Assembly: GCA_002441285.1 (NCBI GenBank)
Contig: DJVR01000035.1
Span: 1 to 34,994 of the forward strand
Length of the DNA: 34,994 nucleotides
Origin: Candidatus Atribacteria bacterium UBA6251
GTDB taxonomy: Bacteria; Atribacterota; Phoenicimicrobiia; Phoenicimicrobiales; Phoenicimicrobiaceae
Direction of reading: 5' to 3'
Within the stretch, counting starts at the first letter, position 1, and every line of letters starts with the position of its first letter. The notes beneath the pieces were generated by a model. The model was not told where the DNA came from. It ran no database searches and worked only from the letters and a program-made list of their open reading frames with translations. The translations under genes and the position numbers were made by a program. This document shows positions 26,007 to 34,832 of the stretch, one piece after another.

Positions 26007-27329
26007 CTATTTGCTACTTACTCTATACCCCATTGGAATATATTCTCCACATCGGGGAGGAATAAAAATTTCTTTAAATTTTGCAAATTCGGGCAAAGCT
26101 CCTCCAATTAAAGGTTTAGCCCAAGATACAAATTCATCAGTTACATCACTCTTATTATTAGCAATCCATTCTTTAGGAAACTCACGCTCAGCATTGGCCA
26201 CAATATCTAAAGCCACTTTATCATATCTTACTTTATAATAGCTTCCTGGTTCTCTGATAATAGTAGTCATATATCCATCCTGCCCCTCCAAAGCCAATCG
26301 AGCAGAATAAATGCCCACCTGATAGGCTTCTTCTCGATCTACTTCTGATACATAAGCCAATTCACGTCTCTGTCTGGTTCCGGGATTTTCAGCTCGAGCT
26401 ATTCCTGGTACTACCAAACGACTCTGAGCTCTACCTTGAGCATTTGTTCTATCTAATCCATTTAAATAATTTATAAGTAAATTTCCTGCGGTTGATCCAC
26501 TAGCACTGAATTGAGCATGGCCAAAACTATCTTTTAAGATAGATAAATCTCCTACATTTACTCCTTCACCGATTACCACTATACAACGACCTGCTTCCTT
26601 TAACCTTTGATTAATCCTTTCGATAATAAACTCCAGATTATCCTGGCTATCTACCTTAGAAAGAGCTTCGGGCAAAAATATTAATAAAGGTATTCTTCTT
26701 TCTGGATCAGCTAAACGTGCTGCTGCGGGAATAAAACCAATTTTTCTACCCATAACCGTAATAACTAAGACAGGATCGCTGGTATAACTTGCTTTATTCT
26801 CTTCATTGGCTTCTAAAATATTTACCGCTAAATTTCTGGCTACACTACCGTATCCAGGGTTATGATCGCAAATGGCAAAAGTACCATCTGGCTGCAAGGT
26901 CCCTCCTACATCATTATCAATAGTCTTAGGCATGCCAATACATACTAACTCTAAACCTTTTTCTCTTGCCATCTGACTTACTTTAAAAGCTGTATCCATA
27001 GAATCATTTCCACCACAATAAAAAAAGTATCCAATATCCTGTTTTTTAAAGACTTCAACTATTCTTTCCAAGTCTTCTCTACTTTTTATCTTATAGCGGC
27101 AACTACCTAAAGTACCAGCGGACGGAGTATAATTTAATAAATCAAGCTGATTTTTATCCTGGGCAGAAATATTTAGTAATTCTTCTTTTAATACTCCTAA
27201 AATCCCCATTTTTGCCCCCAACACCTGATTCACTTTAGGGGACTCAAAAAGTACCTCAATAGCTCCTTTAATGGTGCTGTTAATTACGGAAGTGGGTCCC
27301 CCTGATTGAGCAATAACCGCATTAACCAT
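26007..27329 (-). CDS. Pyrophosphate-type 6-phosphofructokinase
   Basis: A 440-aa phosphofructokinase-fold enzyme. It starts AVIAQSGGPTSVINSTIKG, and has the nucleotide/PPi motif CGGNDSMDT (G106-G107-N108-D109) and the catalytic PKTIDND (134-140), which is typical of PPi-dependent enzymes; ATP-dependent ones have a glycine at the second motif-I aspartate and TIDND preceded differently. It also has ITVMGRKIGFIPAAARL and IGEGVN. It would reversibly phosphorylate fructose 6-phosphate. Because it sits beside 6-phosphogluconate dehydrogenase, it could also act on sedoheptulose 7-phosphate, as reported for PPi-PFKs in organisms without transaldolase. AAGGAAGGA precedes the ATG. The first aspartate of the usual GGDD is asparagine here. 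Confidence 0.88.
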   Translation of the reverse strand: MVNAVIAQSGGPTSVINSTIKGAIEVLFESPKVNQVLGAKMGILGVLKEELLNISAQDKNQLDLLNYTPSAGTLGSCRYKIKSREDLERIVEVFKKQDIGYFFYCGGNDSMDTAFKVSQMAREKGLELVCIGMPKTIDNDVGGTLQPDGTFAICDHNPGYGSVARNLAVNILEANEENKASYTSDPVLVITVMGRKIGFIPAAARLADPERRIPLLIFLPEALSKVDSQDNLEFIIERINQRLKEAGRCIVVIGEGVNVGDLSILKDSFGHAQFSASGSTAGNLLINYLNGLDRTNAQGRAQSRLVVPGIARAENPGTRQRRELAYVSEVDREEAYQVGIYSARLALEGQDGYMTTIIREPGSYYKVRYDKVALDIVANAEREFPKEWIANNKSDVTDEFVSWAKPLIGGALPEFAKFKEIFIPPRCGEYIPMGYRVSSK

Positions 27330-27550
27330 GACGGTAAATCCTTCCTTTCTTTTGAAAAATAACTAGAATTATTTTTATTTGTCAGATAAATATTAAATCT
27401 CTATATAGCAGTAATGAAAAGAATCTTTCTATAAATCATTAGATTACTAAGATATTGTCATCTCATTTTGCTAAACCAATTAAAAATAATAGCTAAAATT
27501 TCTTTAAATTATTAAATTATAAATTATTTTAGGTAAAAAATATAAAGATA

Positions 27551-28846
27551 CTAATTCTCTCTTAATTTATATAAATATTTTCCCCCATGCTTGATCCAGA
27601 GACAGTTGGGAGCAACAAAATCTTCTTGATGAAGAGTAGTAGGATCTCGATAACCTAAACCTACCTCCTGACAGACACTTTCAGGGATACCGGTAGCCAG
27701 GGTTACCTGAAAATCACAATTTTCCTCCCTAGTATCTGGATTATATCTTCCTGCTCCGCGCACATTGATAACATGAGCAGCAACATTGCGAGAAATATTA
27801 GGGTATTTACTCAAATAATTTAGGACATAATCCTTACAGTGATAACCCAATTTCCTTATGCATCTCTCCATATTCACCTGGGAATGAAAATATTTTATGT
27901 GAGGAGCATAAATAATTATTTCTCCACCTTTAGCCATTATTCCCGGACTTTGTAATTTATAAGAACCCTTACCGGCTGTCCAGAATTCATCATAACATAA
28001 ATCCATTACCTGAACTGCCTTCTCTAAAGGCTGATTTAGATAGTGGATATGAATTTTAGAGCTAGCCTTAGCTGCAGATTGATAAGATTTTTGAAACCCT
28101 TCATAATCTCTATCTATATACAAACCCTTAGCTAAAACTTTATTATTTTCAGTTTCTTGCCAGAGCATATTAAACGAAATAACCGGGGCTTTTAGGGCTT
28201 TAAAAATATAAGCAGAACCCTTATTTATAACCCTCCGTGCCGAATTGTCGATAGTACCAATAATATCAGGTATACCTACTAATACAGCAGCCCAGTGTAA
28301 GAGGTCAATAACTTCTGGTCCTGAAATTCCGGGAAAGAATAATTTCAATCCACCAGCATAACCAGCAGATTCATGAGGAGAAGTACTACTTAGGGCAATA
28401 ATTAAATCATAATCCTCCAGAATAAGTCTATTTATTACCACTGGGATGGATTTTTTTAGTTGTTGTTTAGTCTGTTCAGCAACAAAAGAGGAATCTATTT
28501 CTCCCACTTGAATCAAATGTTCTGGATCATCAAACTGATGATTATAATGATGATTAAAAATAATTCTTTTATCCTTTAAGCCTAATTTAATTCTGATCTC
28601 CTGTTCAGACATCTTGCGATGAGTTCCCCCAGCATTTAGACTATCTATCTGGTTTAAATTTTTCTTTTTTAGTTCTCGGTAAATAATGGGAACCAGTCGG
28701 TCTGTAAAATCCACTCGGGAATAATCTGGATGAATCAATAAGGCTCTTTTTACCTCTCGGAAATCTTTTAAAGCTTCTACTACTAAATCTGTCAGCTGAT
28801 TATCCGTTAACTCTCCTGTCAGCTCCTCAAAAACCAGCATATTCAA
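27551..28846 (-). CDS. LarA-family (DUF2088) nickel-pincer-dependent racemase/epimerase
   Basis: A 431-aa homologue of lactate racemase LarA, which uses a nickel-pincer nucleotide. Comparison with Lactobacillus plantarum LarA shows D41 and R44 in HPDYSR, H76 in GGTHR, H158 in SPHESAGYAGG, K168 in GGLK (the pincer-attachment lysine) and H184 (nickel ligand). The spacings H158-K168-H184 equal those of LarA H174-K184-H200. LarA Lys298 matches K293, but Gln295 appears as T290, pointing to a different substrate. Its place among hexuronate genes suggests a sugar-acid C2 epimerase such as mannonate/gluconate. The start is a TTG at 28846 with GGAGGT 5 bases upstream; the ATG at 28840 is a weaker choice. 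Cofactor genes larB, larC and larE are not in the window. Confidence 0.85.
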   Translation of the reverse strand: MNMLVFEELTGELTDNQLTDLVVEALKDFREVKRALLIHPDYSRVDFTDRLVPIIYRELKKKNLNQIDSLNAGGTHRKMSEQEIRIKLGLKDKRIIFNHHYNHQFDDPEHLIQVGEIDSSFVAEQTKQQLKKSIPVVINRLILEDYDLIIALSSTSPHESAGYAGGLKLFFPGISGPEVIDLLHWAAVLVGIPDIIGTIDNSARRVINKGSAYIFKALKAPVISFNMLWQETENNKVLAKGLYIDRDYEGFQKSYQSAAKASSKIHIHYLNQPLEKAVQVMDLCYDEFWTAGKGSYKLQSPGIMAKGGEIIIYAPHIKYFHSQVNMERCIRKLGYHCKDYVLNYLSKYPNISRNVAAHVINVRGAGRYNPDTREENCDFQVTLATGIPESVCQEVGLGYRDPTTLHQEDFVAPNCLWIKHGGKYLYKLREN

Positions 28847-28942
28847 TAAATACCTCCCCTATCTTAAATAATAATAGATAAAAAACAAATAGTAAAATTC
28901 TCTCACTACCTAACACATATTACTTCTTATTGATTACTGAAA

Positions 28943-30430
28943 TTATAATTTTTCTTCCGGTCTATCGGGTAACATCCATTGGGTATGAAATTCCTGCCAT
29001 TTATTTTCTTTATTAAGTATTATCTCTGGATTATTGGGACTTTTTAATCTGAAGTAGCCATGTGCACCAAAAAAATCCCTCTGAATAGCGGTTATCTGGG
29101 CAGAAATCATAATTGGGCTACTCAGTTGTAAAATATAATCAAATGAGCTATTCATAGCAGGTACAGGAACACCAGCCTGATGGGCAATCTCAATAAAGCT
29201 AGCTAATTTATCTAGGTTATTTCTTACTACTTTCAGAAAACGAGGAGCAACTAATAAATTAATTAAATCAGGATTTTCTTGATAAACCTTAGTAACTTCG
29301 TCTAAGAATTGTGCTCTAATAATACACCCCGCTCGCCATCCTTGTACAATATTTTTCAAATTTAGATTAAATTGATATTCCTGAGATGCTGCCTGTAATA
29401 AAGCCATCCCCTGGGCGTAAGAAGATAGTTTAGCTAAATAAAGAGCATCATGGGAAATCTGAATAAATTTTTCTTTTTCTATTAAACTTTTTTTACCTTT
29501 ATAAGAGGGTAATATTCTGGAAAGTTTAATTCTTTTATCTTTATCCTGTGACATTTCCCGGGAAAATACAGCCGCGGTTATGGTAGGAATGGGGACCAAT
29601 AACTCTAAAGCGCTCTGTACAGTCCAGGTACCAGTGCCTTTCATACGGGTAATATCTGCAACTACTTCAACAAGGGAATAATCCTCTTTTTTATCTCTTT
29701 CTTTCATGCTCTCAGCAGTAATCTCAATTAAGTAGGAAGATAATACATCATCAGGATTATTCCACTTTTGGAATATCTGAGCAATCTCATTAGAGGTCAA
29801 CCCTAAAGCTTTTTTCAGGGTCCAGACGCATTCACCAATTAATTGCATATCACCATATTCAATCCCATTATGCACCATCTTAACATAATGTCCAGCACCA
29901 TGGGGACCAATATAGGATACACAAGGTTTATTATCTTTAGCTTTTGCTGAAATCTTTTCAAAAAGATCCTGAATCATTTGGTAAGCTTCTTCCTGACCAC
30001 CTGGCATAATAGCCGGCCCCTTTAAAGCTCCTTCTTCTCCGCCAGAAATACCAGTTCCTATATAAAGAAATCCTTTGTCTGCTAAATATTTATTACGTCT
30101 AATGGTATCTTTAAAAAAGGAGTTCCCTCCATCAATAAGTAAATCACCTTTATCCATTAAGGGAATTAAGTTTTCGATAAAATCATCTACAGCTTGCCCT
30201 GCTTTTACCAGCAGTATAATCCTCCTGGGCCTTTCCAGGGAAGACATAAATTCTTCTAAAGAATAGGTAGCGGTGATCTTCTTTCCTCTAGCACTGCCAC
30301 GAATAAATTCTTCAGTTCTAGCTGCCGTTCTATTATAAACAGAAACAGAATATCCCTTTTCTTCCATATTCAAGGTCAGATTCTGTCCCATAACTCCTAA
30401 ACCAACCAAACCAATATTTTGTTTTTTCAT
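28943..30430 (-). CDS. gnd: 6-Phosphogluconate dehydrogenase, decarboxylating
   Basis: A 495-aa enzyme that oxidises 6-phosphogluconate to ribulose 5-phosphate, CO2 and NAD(P)H. The Rossmann motif GLVGLGVMGQNL is at the N-terminus, followed by LIDGGNSFFKDT, the substrate loop GTGISGGEEGALKGPAIMPGG, the catalytic KMVHNGIEYGDMQ, KGTGTWTVQSAL and the C-terminal RDFFGAHGYFR. The length fits the long (GndA) form. The ATG has AAGGAGG 8 bases upstream. The gene lies between the SDR and the LarA-like gene in the hexuronate cluster, and a gnd gene is also known in the Thermotoga galacturonate locus. In this cluster it implies that hexuronates reach the pentose phosphate pathway. Confidence 0.95.
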   Translation of the reverse strand: MKKQNIGLVGLGVMGQNLTLNMEEKGYSVSVYNRTAARTEEFIRGSARGKKITATYSLEEFMSSLERPRRIILLVKAGQAVDDFIENLIPLMDKGDLLIDGGNSFFKDTIRRNKYLADKGFLYIGTGISGGEEGALKGPAIMPGGQEEAYQMIQDLFEKISAKAKDNKPCVSYIGPHGAGHYVKMVHNGIEYGDMQLIGECVWTLKKALGLTSNEIAQIFQKWNNPDDVLSSYLIEITAESMKERDKKEDYSLVEVVADITRMKGTGTWTVQSALELLVPIPTITAAVFSREMSQDKDKRIKLSRILPSYKGKKSLIEKEKFIQISHDALYLAKLSSYAQGMALLQAASQEYQFNLNLKNIVQGWRAGCIIRAQFLDEVTKVYQENPDLINLLVAPRFLKVVRNNLDKLASFIEIAHQAGVPVPAMNSSFDYILQLSSPIMISAQITAIQRDFFGAHGYFRLKSPNNPEIILNKENKWQEFHTQWMLPDRPEEKL

Positions 30431-30593
30431 TTATTTTCCTCCTTATTTAGTTTTAGTGGATAGTGAATATTCATTAGTAGTAAGACAAACTCTCGCCTAT
30501 CTATTATCTGTTATAAATAAACTTTATTCAGTTACAAATTTAGAATTAAAAACGTCATCTGTACCGCCCATTCATAACAAATTTTTTTCTGTT

Positions 30594-30623
30594 ATTGCAA
30601 GTGAACGAAGCGAGCGTGGCAAT
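30594..30623. repeat. REP-like interspersed palindrome
   Basis: The sequence begins ATTGCAAGTGAACGAAGCG and ends AGCGTGGCAAT. ATTGC at one end pairs with GCAAT at the other, and the interior GAACGAAGCGAGCG is GC-rich against AT-rich surroundings. The shape matches the widespread ATTGCGAG...GAAGCGA...GGCAAT palindromic repeats of many bacterial genomes. A weaker relative may lie near 2568-2632. Confidence 0.6.
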
Positions 30624-30698
30624 CTTATCACCCTTTCTGTTTTTTCCTCATCCTGTTTTCTATTTTATGTCATTTGCACAGAAAAAAATAATCTATCT

Positions 30699-30726
30699 TT
30701 GACAGGTTAGAAAACTATCCTATGAT
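30699..30726 (+). promoter_or_regulatory. Promoter-like sequence antisense to the SDR gene
   Basis: TTGACA at 30699-30704, a 16-base spacer and TATGAT at 30721-30726 (11 of 12 consensus bases). It points toward the 3' end of the minus-strand SDR gene, and no plus-strand gene follows. The hairpin at 30734-30747 would lie at the very start of such a transcript. Confidence 0.35.
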
Positions 30727-30765
30727 TACCAGGTTCGATGAATCGAATCCCTCCTCATTACTAAT

Positions 30766-31590
30766 TTAGACTCCTGAAAAGGCACTGAACCCTCCATCTA
30801 CAGGCACAACTACACCGGTAACAAATTGAGAAGCATCAGAAGCCAACCAAATACAAACACCAATCAAATCCTCCGGATCGCCAAATCTACCCATAGGGGT
30901 ATGGTCAATTATTGCCTTACCTCGAGGGGTTATACTTCCATCTGCATTGGTAAGTAAAAAACGATTCTGAGTAGTTAGAAAAAATCCGGGGGCAATGGCG
31001 TTTACTCTTACCCGCTGATTATATTCTTGCGCAATATGAACTGCTAACCATTGAGTAAAATTACTTACGGCTGCTTTAGCCGCTGAATATCCGACTGTTT
31101 TAGTTAAAGGACGAAGAGCAGCCATAGAAGAAATATTGATAATAGCTCCACCTTGCTCATTTTCTACCATTATCTTTCCAAAAACTTGAGAAGGAAGTAA
31201 ACTCCCCCCAAAAAGATTTAGACCAACCACTTTTTCTAGAGCTGAAAGAGGTAGGTCAAAAAATTTCAATTCTGTTGAGGTAGTTGCTTCTTTGATATTT
31301 CCTCCGGCTACATTCAATAATATATCTATCTGACCAAAATCATTAATTATTTCTTTTTTGCTAGCTTCTATTTTATTTACATTCATTACATCCATATAAT
31401 ACCCTTTAACATTTATTCCTTCTTCCTTTAGTTTTTCAACCACTGGAGCGGTATCTACAATATCACTAAGGGCAATTTTAGCTCCAGCTCTACCCAGACC
31501 GCGAGCAAAGGTTGAACCTAAAACCCCAGCACCACCAGTAATTACTGCTGTTTTTCCTTCTAAACTAAACATATTTATAATTTCTCTCAT
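30766..31590 (-). CDS. SDR-family fructuronate reductase (D-mannonate oxidoreductase type)
   Basis: A 274-aa short-chain dehydrogenase that would reduce D-fructuronate to D-mannonate with NAD(P)H. It has the cofactor motif TGGAGVLGSTFARGL, the NVAGG strand, the catalytic serine in INISSMAALRPL, YSAAKAAVSNFTQWL (catalytic Tyr and Lys), and the ending RVNAIAPGFFLTTQNRFLL and GVVVPVDGGFSAFSGV. These are typical of the SDR enzymes called D-mannonate oxidoreductase (UxaD type in Thermotoga hexuronate loci), unrelated to E. coli UxuB. The start at 31590 follows AAGGAAGG with good spacing; an ATG 18 bases earlier would bury this site. It is 66 bases downstream of uxaE. Confidence 0.88.
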   Translation of the reverse strand: MREIINMFSLEGKTAVITGGAGVLGSTFARGLGRAGAKIALSDIVDTAPVVEKLKEEGINVKGYYMDVMNVNKIEASKKEIINDFGQIDILLNVAGGNIKEATTSTELKFFDLPLSALEKVVGLNLFGGSLLPSQVFGKIMVENEQGGAIINISSMAALRPLTKTVGYSAAKAAVSNFTQWLAVHIAQEYNQRVRVNAIAPGFFLTTQNRFLLTNADGSITPRGKAIIDHTPMGRFGDPEDLIGVCIWLASDASQFVTGVVVPVDGGFSAFSGV

Positions 31591-31656
31591 AAATATCCTT
31601 CCTTTCATATCTGAAATTAATAGGTTACAAATGAGTTTTAATCATAAATAAATAAA

Positions 31657-33153
31657 CTATTTATTTAAACAATCTAAATGTTTTTTTATCCAGTTAGCTA
31701 TTTCATAATAATGTTCCTCTTCAAAATGAAATAATATTTTTAAAATTTTATTTTTAAAACGATATTGCCCTTCATTATCTTTAGCCCGTAAAATTGAACC
31801 ATAAGTAATATGAATAAGTTGACGGGAGTCTTTATTTCTAAGCAAACCGGGTAATTCTGAATCGGATAATTTATCTATATCAGGGATATTAGAAAGATCA
31901 GTAGTTAGATTATAAGAAGCCCTATCTTTTTCAAAATTTTGTAGCGCAAAATAATGAATCTCCCGATAAAGAGCTGGATCTTTCATAGCTACTATTTTCA
32001 CCTCTTCTAGCCAGGTAGTTCCCGCTGTTTTAATATGATAAAACCCCCCAGTTTCTTGTGCAAAAATTGGATATACGGAAAACTTATCACTACCGGTATG
32101 AAGAGAAAGTTTATAACCTCCCATTATCCTGGCAATGGCTGAATGCAGAGAAAACTCCTTTCTGAATTGATCTATATCTCCAATATATTCTATCCCTTTC
32201 TGCCAATCCCCTAGATAATGCAAAGCTAAATTTTGTAGTTCTATTCCTCTTCTTTGTAACTCCAGAATAATAAATAGATGAGCCAAAGGAGATGTAACCG
32301 TGGGAGTCTCATCTACAGAAATTTCCAAATCAAAAATATTTTTTTTATAACTTTTTAAAAATTTATAACATTCTTCTATATGATCTAAGACTTCAGAATA
32401 AACAAATATTATTTCTGCCAAATAATTATCAGTAAAGGTTAATTTTTGCCCAGCAAAAGAATAAGATTTATTCCCATATAAAACTTCCAATTTTTTTCTT
32501 TCTTTTATCTGCGCATAAAGATTATTCAGCTCTCTTTTACTATACTGATTTATATTTTTTCGGATAAAATCGGAAGGATCCAAAGTAAACATACTATATC
32601 CACAATCAACTGATTCTTTTAAATCTGCTATCTCTTTTACATGGTCTGCATCTGCTCCAAAAGGACCAATATAACCATATTCAAAAACACCCCATATTGC
32701 ATCATTTAGAACACTCTGCCAATTTCTCTCAGTCCTTTCCATCTCTCTTACTGATTGTTGGGCTAAAATGGGGAAAATATCTCTACTATTAAAGGCTTGA
32801 AGGTGAGCAGGAGTCGCCTTACCCAAACGATCCCCTGTGCCAAAAGAGGTTTTAAGGCCACAAAAAGTAGGATTAAGATAAGGAAATATTTTACATAATA
32901 ATGCAAGATTAAGATGGCATAAAGAACACCTTTTTAGAGTAAACTTTTTATCTTCAATAGTTATTTCCCCTAAAATCTCTCCCTCAAAATTATTAGTATT
33001 CGAAAGAGGGGCAATAACTATAAGATATTTTTTCTCTTCATCTTTGGCTATAAAAAAGTATCTATCCTCTTTGGACTTCAAGGAAAAAGGATAAGGTTTA
33101 TATTTTTCTCCCCAACCTCTTAAAAAATAATCAATAACTTTCTCACTCTTCAT
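31657..33153 (-). CDS. uxaE: Tagaturonate 3-epimerase
   Basis: A 498-aa enzyme that interconverts D-tagaturonate and D-fructuronate, replacing the reductase route of E. coli; this family was defined in Thermotoga. Conserved blocks are SFGTGDRLGKATPAHLQAF, QQSVREMERTERN, GPFGADADHVKEI, FTLDPSDF, DETPTVTSPLAHLF, LHYLGDWQKGIEYIGD, MGGYKLSLHTGSDKFSVYPI and HIKTAGTTWLEE. GGAG lies 6 bases upstream of the ATG, and the gene overlaps the end of uxaC by 11 bases, so the two are translationally linked. It joins the galacturonate and glucuronate branches in this cluster. Confidence 0.92.
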   Translation of the reverse strand: MKSEKVIDYFLRGWGEKYKPYPFSLKSKEDRYFFIAKDEEKKYLIVIAPLSNTNNFEGEILGEITIEDKKFTLKRCSLCHLNLALLCKIFPYLNPTFCGLKTSFGTGDRLGKATPAHLQAFNSRDIFPILAQQSVREMERTERNWQSVLNDAIWGVFEYGYIGPFGADADHVKEIADLKESVDCGYSMFTLDPSDFIRKNINQYSKRELNNLYAQIKERKKLEVLYGNKSYSFAGQKLTFTDNYLAEIIFVYSEVLDHIEECYKFLKSYKKNIFDLEISVDETPTVTSPLAHLFIILELQRRGIELQNLALHYLGDWQKGIEYIGDIDQFRKEFSLHSAIARIMGGYKLSLHTGSDKFSVYPIFAQETGGFYHIKTAGTTWLEEVKIVAMKDPALYREIHYFALQNFEKDRASYNLTTDLSNIPDIDKLSDSELPGLLRNKDSRQLIHITYGSILRAKDNEGQYRFKNKILKILFHFEEEHYYEIANWIKKHLDCLNK

Positions 33154-34602
33154 TATCTTCTCCTTCTAAATTAAATAATCTTAACTGATTTTTATACATT
33201 AATGCCTTCACTGCTTCAATACCTCCCTGCCTAGAGATTTGCCCCTCTGCAACAAGCTTACCCACTACTCTACAAATTATCCTATCAAAAACTTCAAATC
33301 TGCTCCCTTCAGATAAAATCTTTCTTCCATCACAAACCGGTCCACCACTAGAAGCAAATGAAGAGGAATTAGTTAGATGTAATAAATATTGTTCCATAAT
33401 ATAAGGAGAATCATTATGCCACCAGGGAAATCCAGAATGCACTTTAGGAAAAGCTCTTTCTAACATTAAATTAGTATGGGCAAAGATTTGGTTCATTGGA
33501 TATAAAATTAAATGACCTTGCTTATCATCTTCTCCACTAAAAAACTCGGATAGCAAGGGTAATAAATTTTCTAAAATATTGATATTTCCCATAGCCACAT
33601 CCCCACCTACATCTGGCCCCCAATTGTTAAAAAGATAATCATTAGCATTTCTTAATGCCCCATAATGGATTTGAGTAACCATCCCCCTTTCTTGATTCAT
33701 AGCACAGAATTGATGCATCATATAAGAGATAAAATCTCCCACTTCGGTTGATCTAAGGGGAAACTTCTTGTTTTGAGAGTAAGCCTGATCGAAAATTTCT
33801 TCTGCCCTCTTATGACTGATCTTTCTTCCATAGGGTTCCAATAAACCATGATCTGTTGTTTTTGCCCCCATTTCTGCAAAATAAGAATGTCTTATTTTTA
33901 AAGCCTCTACTAACCCTTTAAGAGAAGTATCCTGACCGGTTAAATGGCAGATTCTTTCAATCTTCATCTTCCAGTCATTTTCAAAAATATTATAATAGGC
34001 ATCTGGTCGAAAAGTAGGTAAGAAGGTAATGCCTCCAATATTTTTAGCCATCTTATGATATACTAAATTATCTATAGGATCATCGGTAGTAAAAATGATT
34101 TTTGCTTTTATTTTTTTAAAATAGCTTGAGGTAACATATTTTTCTCACTTAATCGCTCGTTTGCCTTTTCCCATATTTGATCAGCAGTTTCCATACTTAA
34201 TAATTCTTCTATACCAAACATTCTTTTTAAATCCAAATGCAACCATTGATGAACATGATTACCTTCTAAGAAAGGAAATACTTTACCCAGAGCCATCCAT
34301 TTGTCATAATCTGAGATCTTAGGATTTCGTGCAAAAGATTGAGAAAAGCCGGGAAATTTTGCAGCTAATTGAAGGATATAGTGGTCATTATTTTTATATT
34401 CTTCTCTTGTTTCTAGAACTTCAGCTCTCCAGATATTAGGAAAAGGTTTATTCCCCACAATTTGCCTTAAATTATGATGGGTGTGGGTATCTATAATTCC
34501 TACTTTCTCCCGAAAAGGAAGCGCAGATTCAAAATAAAGTACTTTGGCCTCTTTAGTATCCAGTAACCAGTTTCTATTCAGAAATAGAACAGATTTTTTC
34601 AA
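33143..34602 (-). pseudogene. uxaC: Uronate isomerase split by a -1 frameshift at an A-run
   Basis: Uronate isomerase converts D-galacturonate to D-tagaturonate and D-glucuronate to D-fructuronate. The N-terminal part (start TTG at 34600-34602, GGAG about 8 bases upstream) has the metal motif IIDTHTHHNLRQI and HQWLHLDLKRMFGI, and ends at TAA 34108-34110. The remainder, in another frame, begins KIIFTTDDPIDNLVYHK and continues through FLPTFRPDAYYNIF, STEVGDFISYMMHQF, TQIHYGALRNAND, LYPMNQIFAHTNLMLERAFP and HSGFPWWHND, to the stop at 33143. The break is at a run of seven A (34111-34117, minus strand) directly before the TAA. One more A, or a -1 slip on A-AAA-AAA, gives a continuous protein of about 486 aa. 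A sequencing error, a true mutation and productive slippage are all possible. Confidence 0.88.
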
Positions 34603-34832
34603 GTCTTGCTCCTTTCTTGAATTGACTAATTACCTGAATATCTTTTATATATTTTATCAAATATTATCCTTTATGTATATTTTCAGCTAAATTTTTTCTT
34701 CAAATTTGAGTCTGTGCTATATTTTCTGTAAAAGTGAATAAAGTTAATTAAAATAAGAACTGGAAATGGGCCATCAAGAGCCTCCATAATAATTAAAAGA
34801 TACTCTAAAATATTAAGGAGGATAAATTCAAG
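34603..34832. other. Region between uxaC and the IS256-family element
   Basis: AT-rich, 230 bases, no gene. It should hold the promoter of the hexuronate operon (minus strand). A candidate is TTGAAG, an 18-base spacer and TATACA near 34663-34692, but it is weak. The right half (from about 34760, starting CTGGAAATGGGCCATCAAG) is richer in GC and may be the left end of the insertion sequence. The other end is not in the window, so the inverted repeat cannot be confirmed. Confidence 0.35.

Larger units (their letters stand above)
30431..30765. other. Intergenic region with REP-like palindrome and hairpin
   Basis: About 335 bases between the SDR and gnd genes. It holds a REP-like element at 30594-30623, a plus-strand promoter-like pair at 30699-30726 and a hairpin at 30734-30747 (TTCGAT-GA-ATCGAA). 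An 84-codon plus-strand frame runs across the region but looks like chance. The break may separate uxaC-uxaE-SDR from the downstream part of the cluster. Confidence 0.4.

Noticed and set aside
30456..30710. An 84-codon plus-strand frame between gnd and the SDR gene
   Set aside because: It runs through the REP-like palindrome, has no Shine-Dalgarno sequence and no protein-like motif.
30732..30750. GGTTCGA...TCGAATCC resembling a tRNA T-arm
   Set aside because: No acceptor, D-arm or anticodon arm can be found around it; it is a simple short hairpin.
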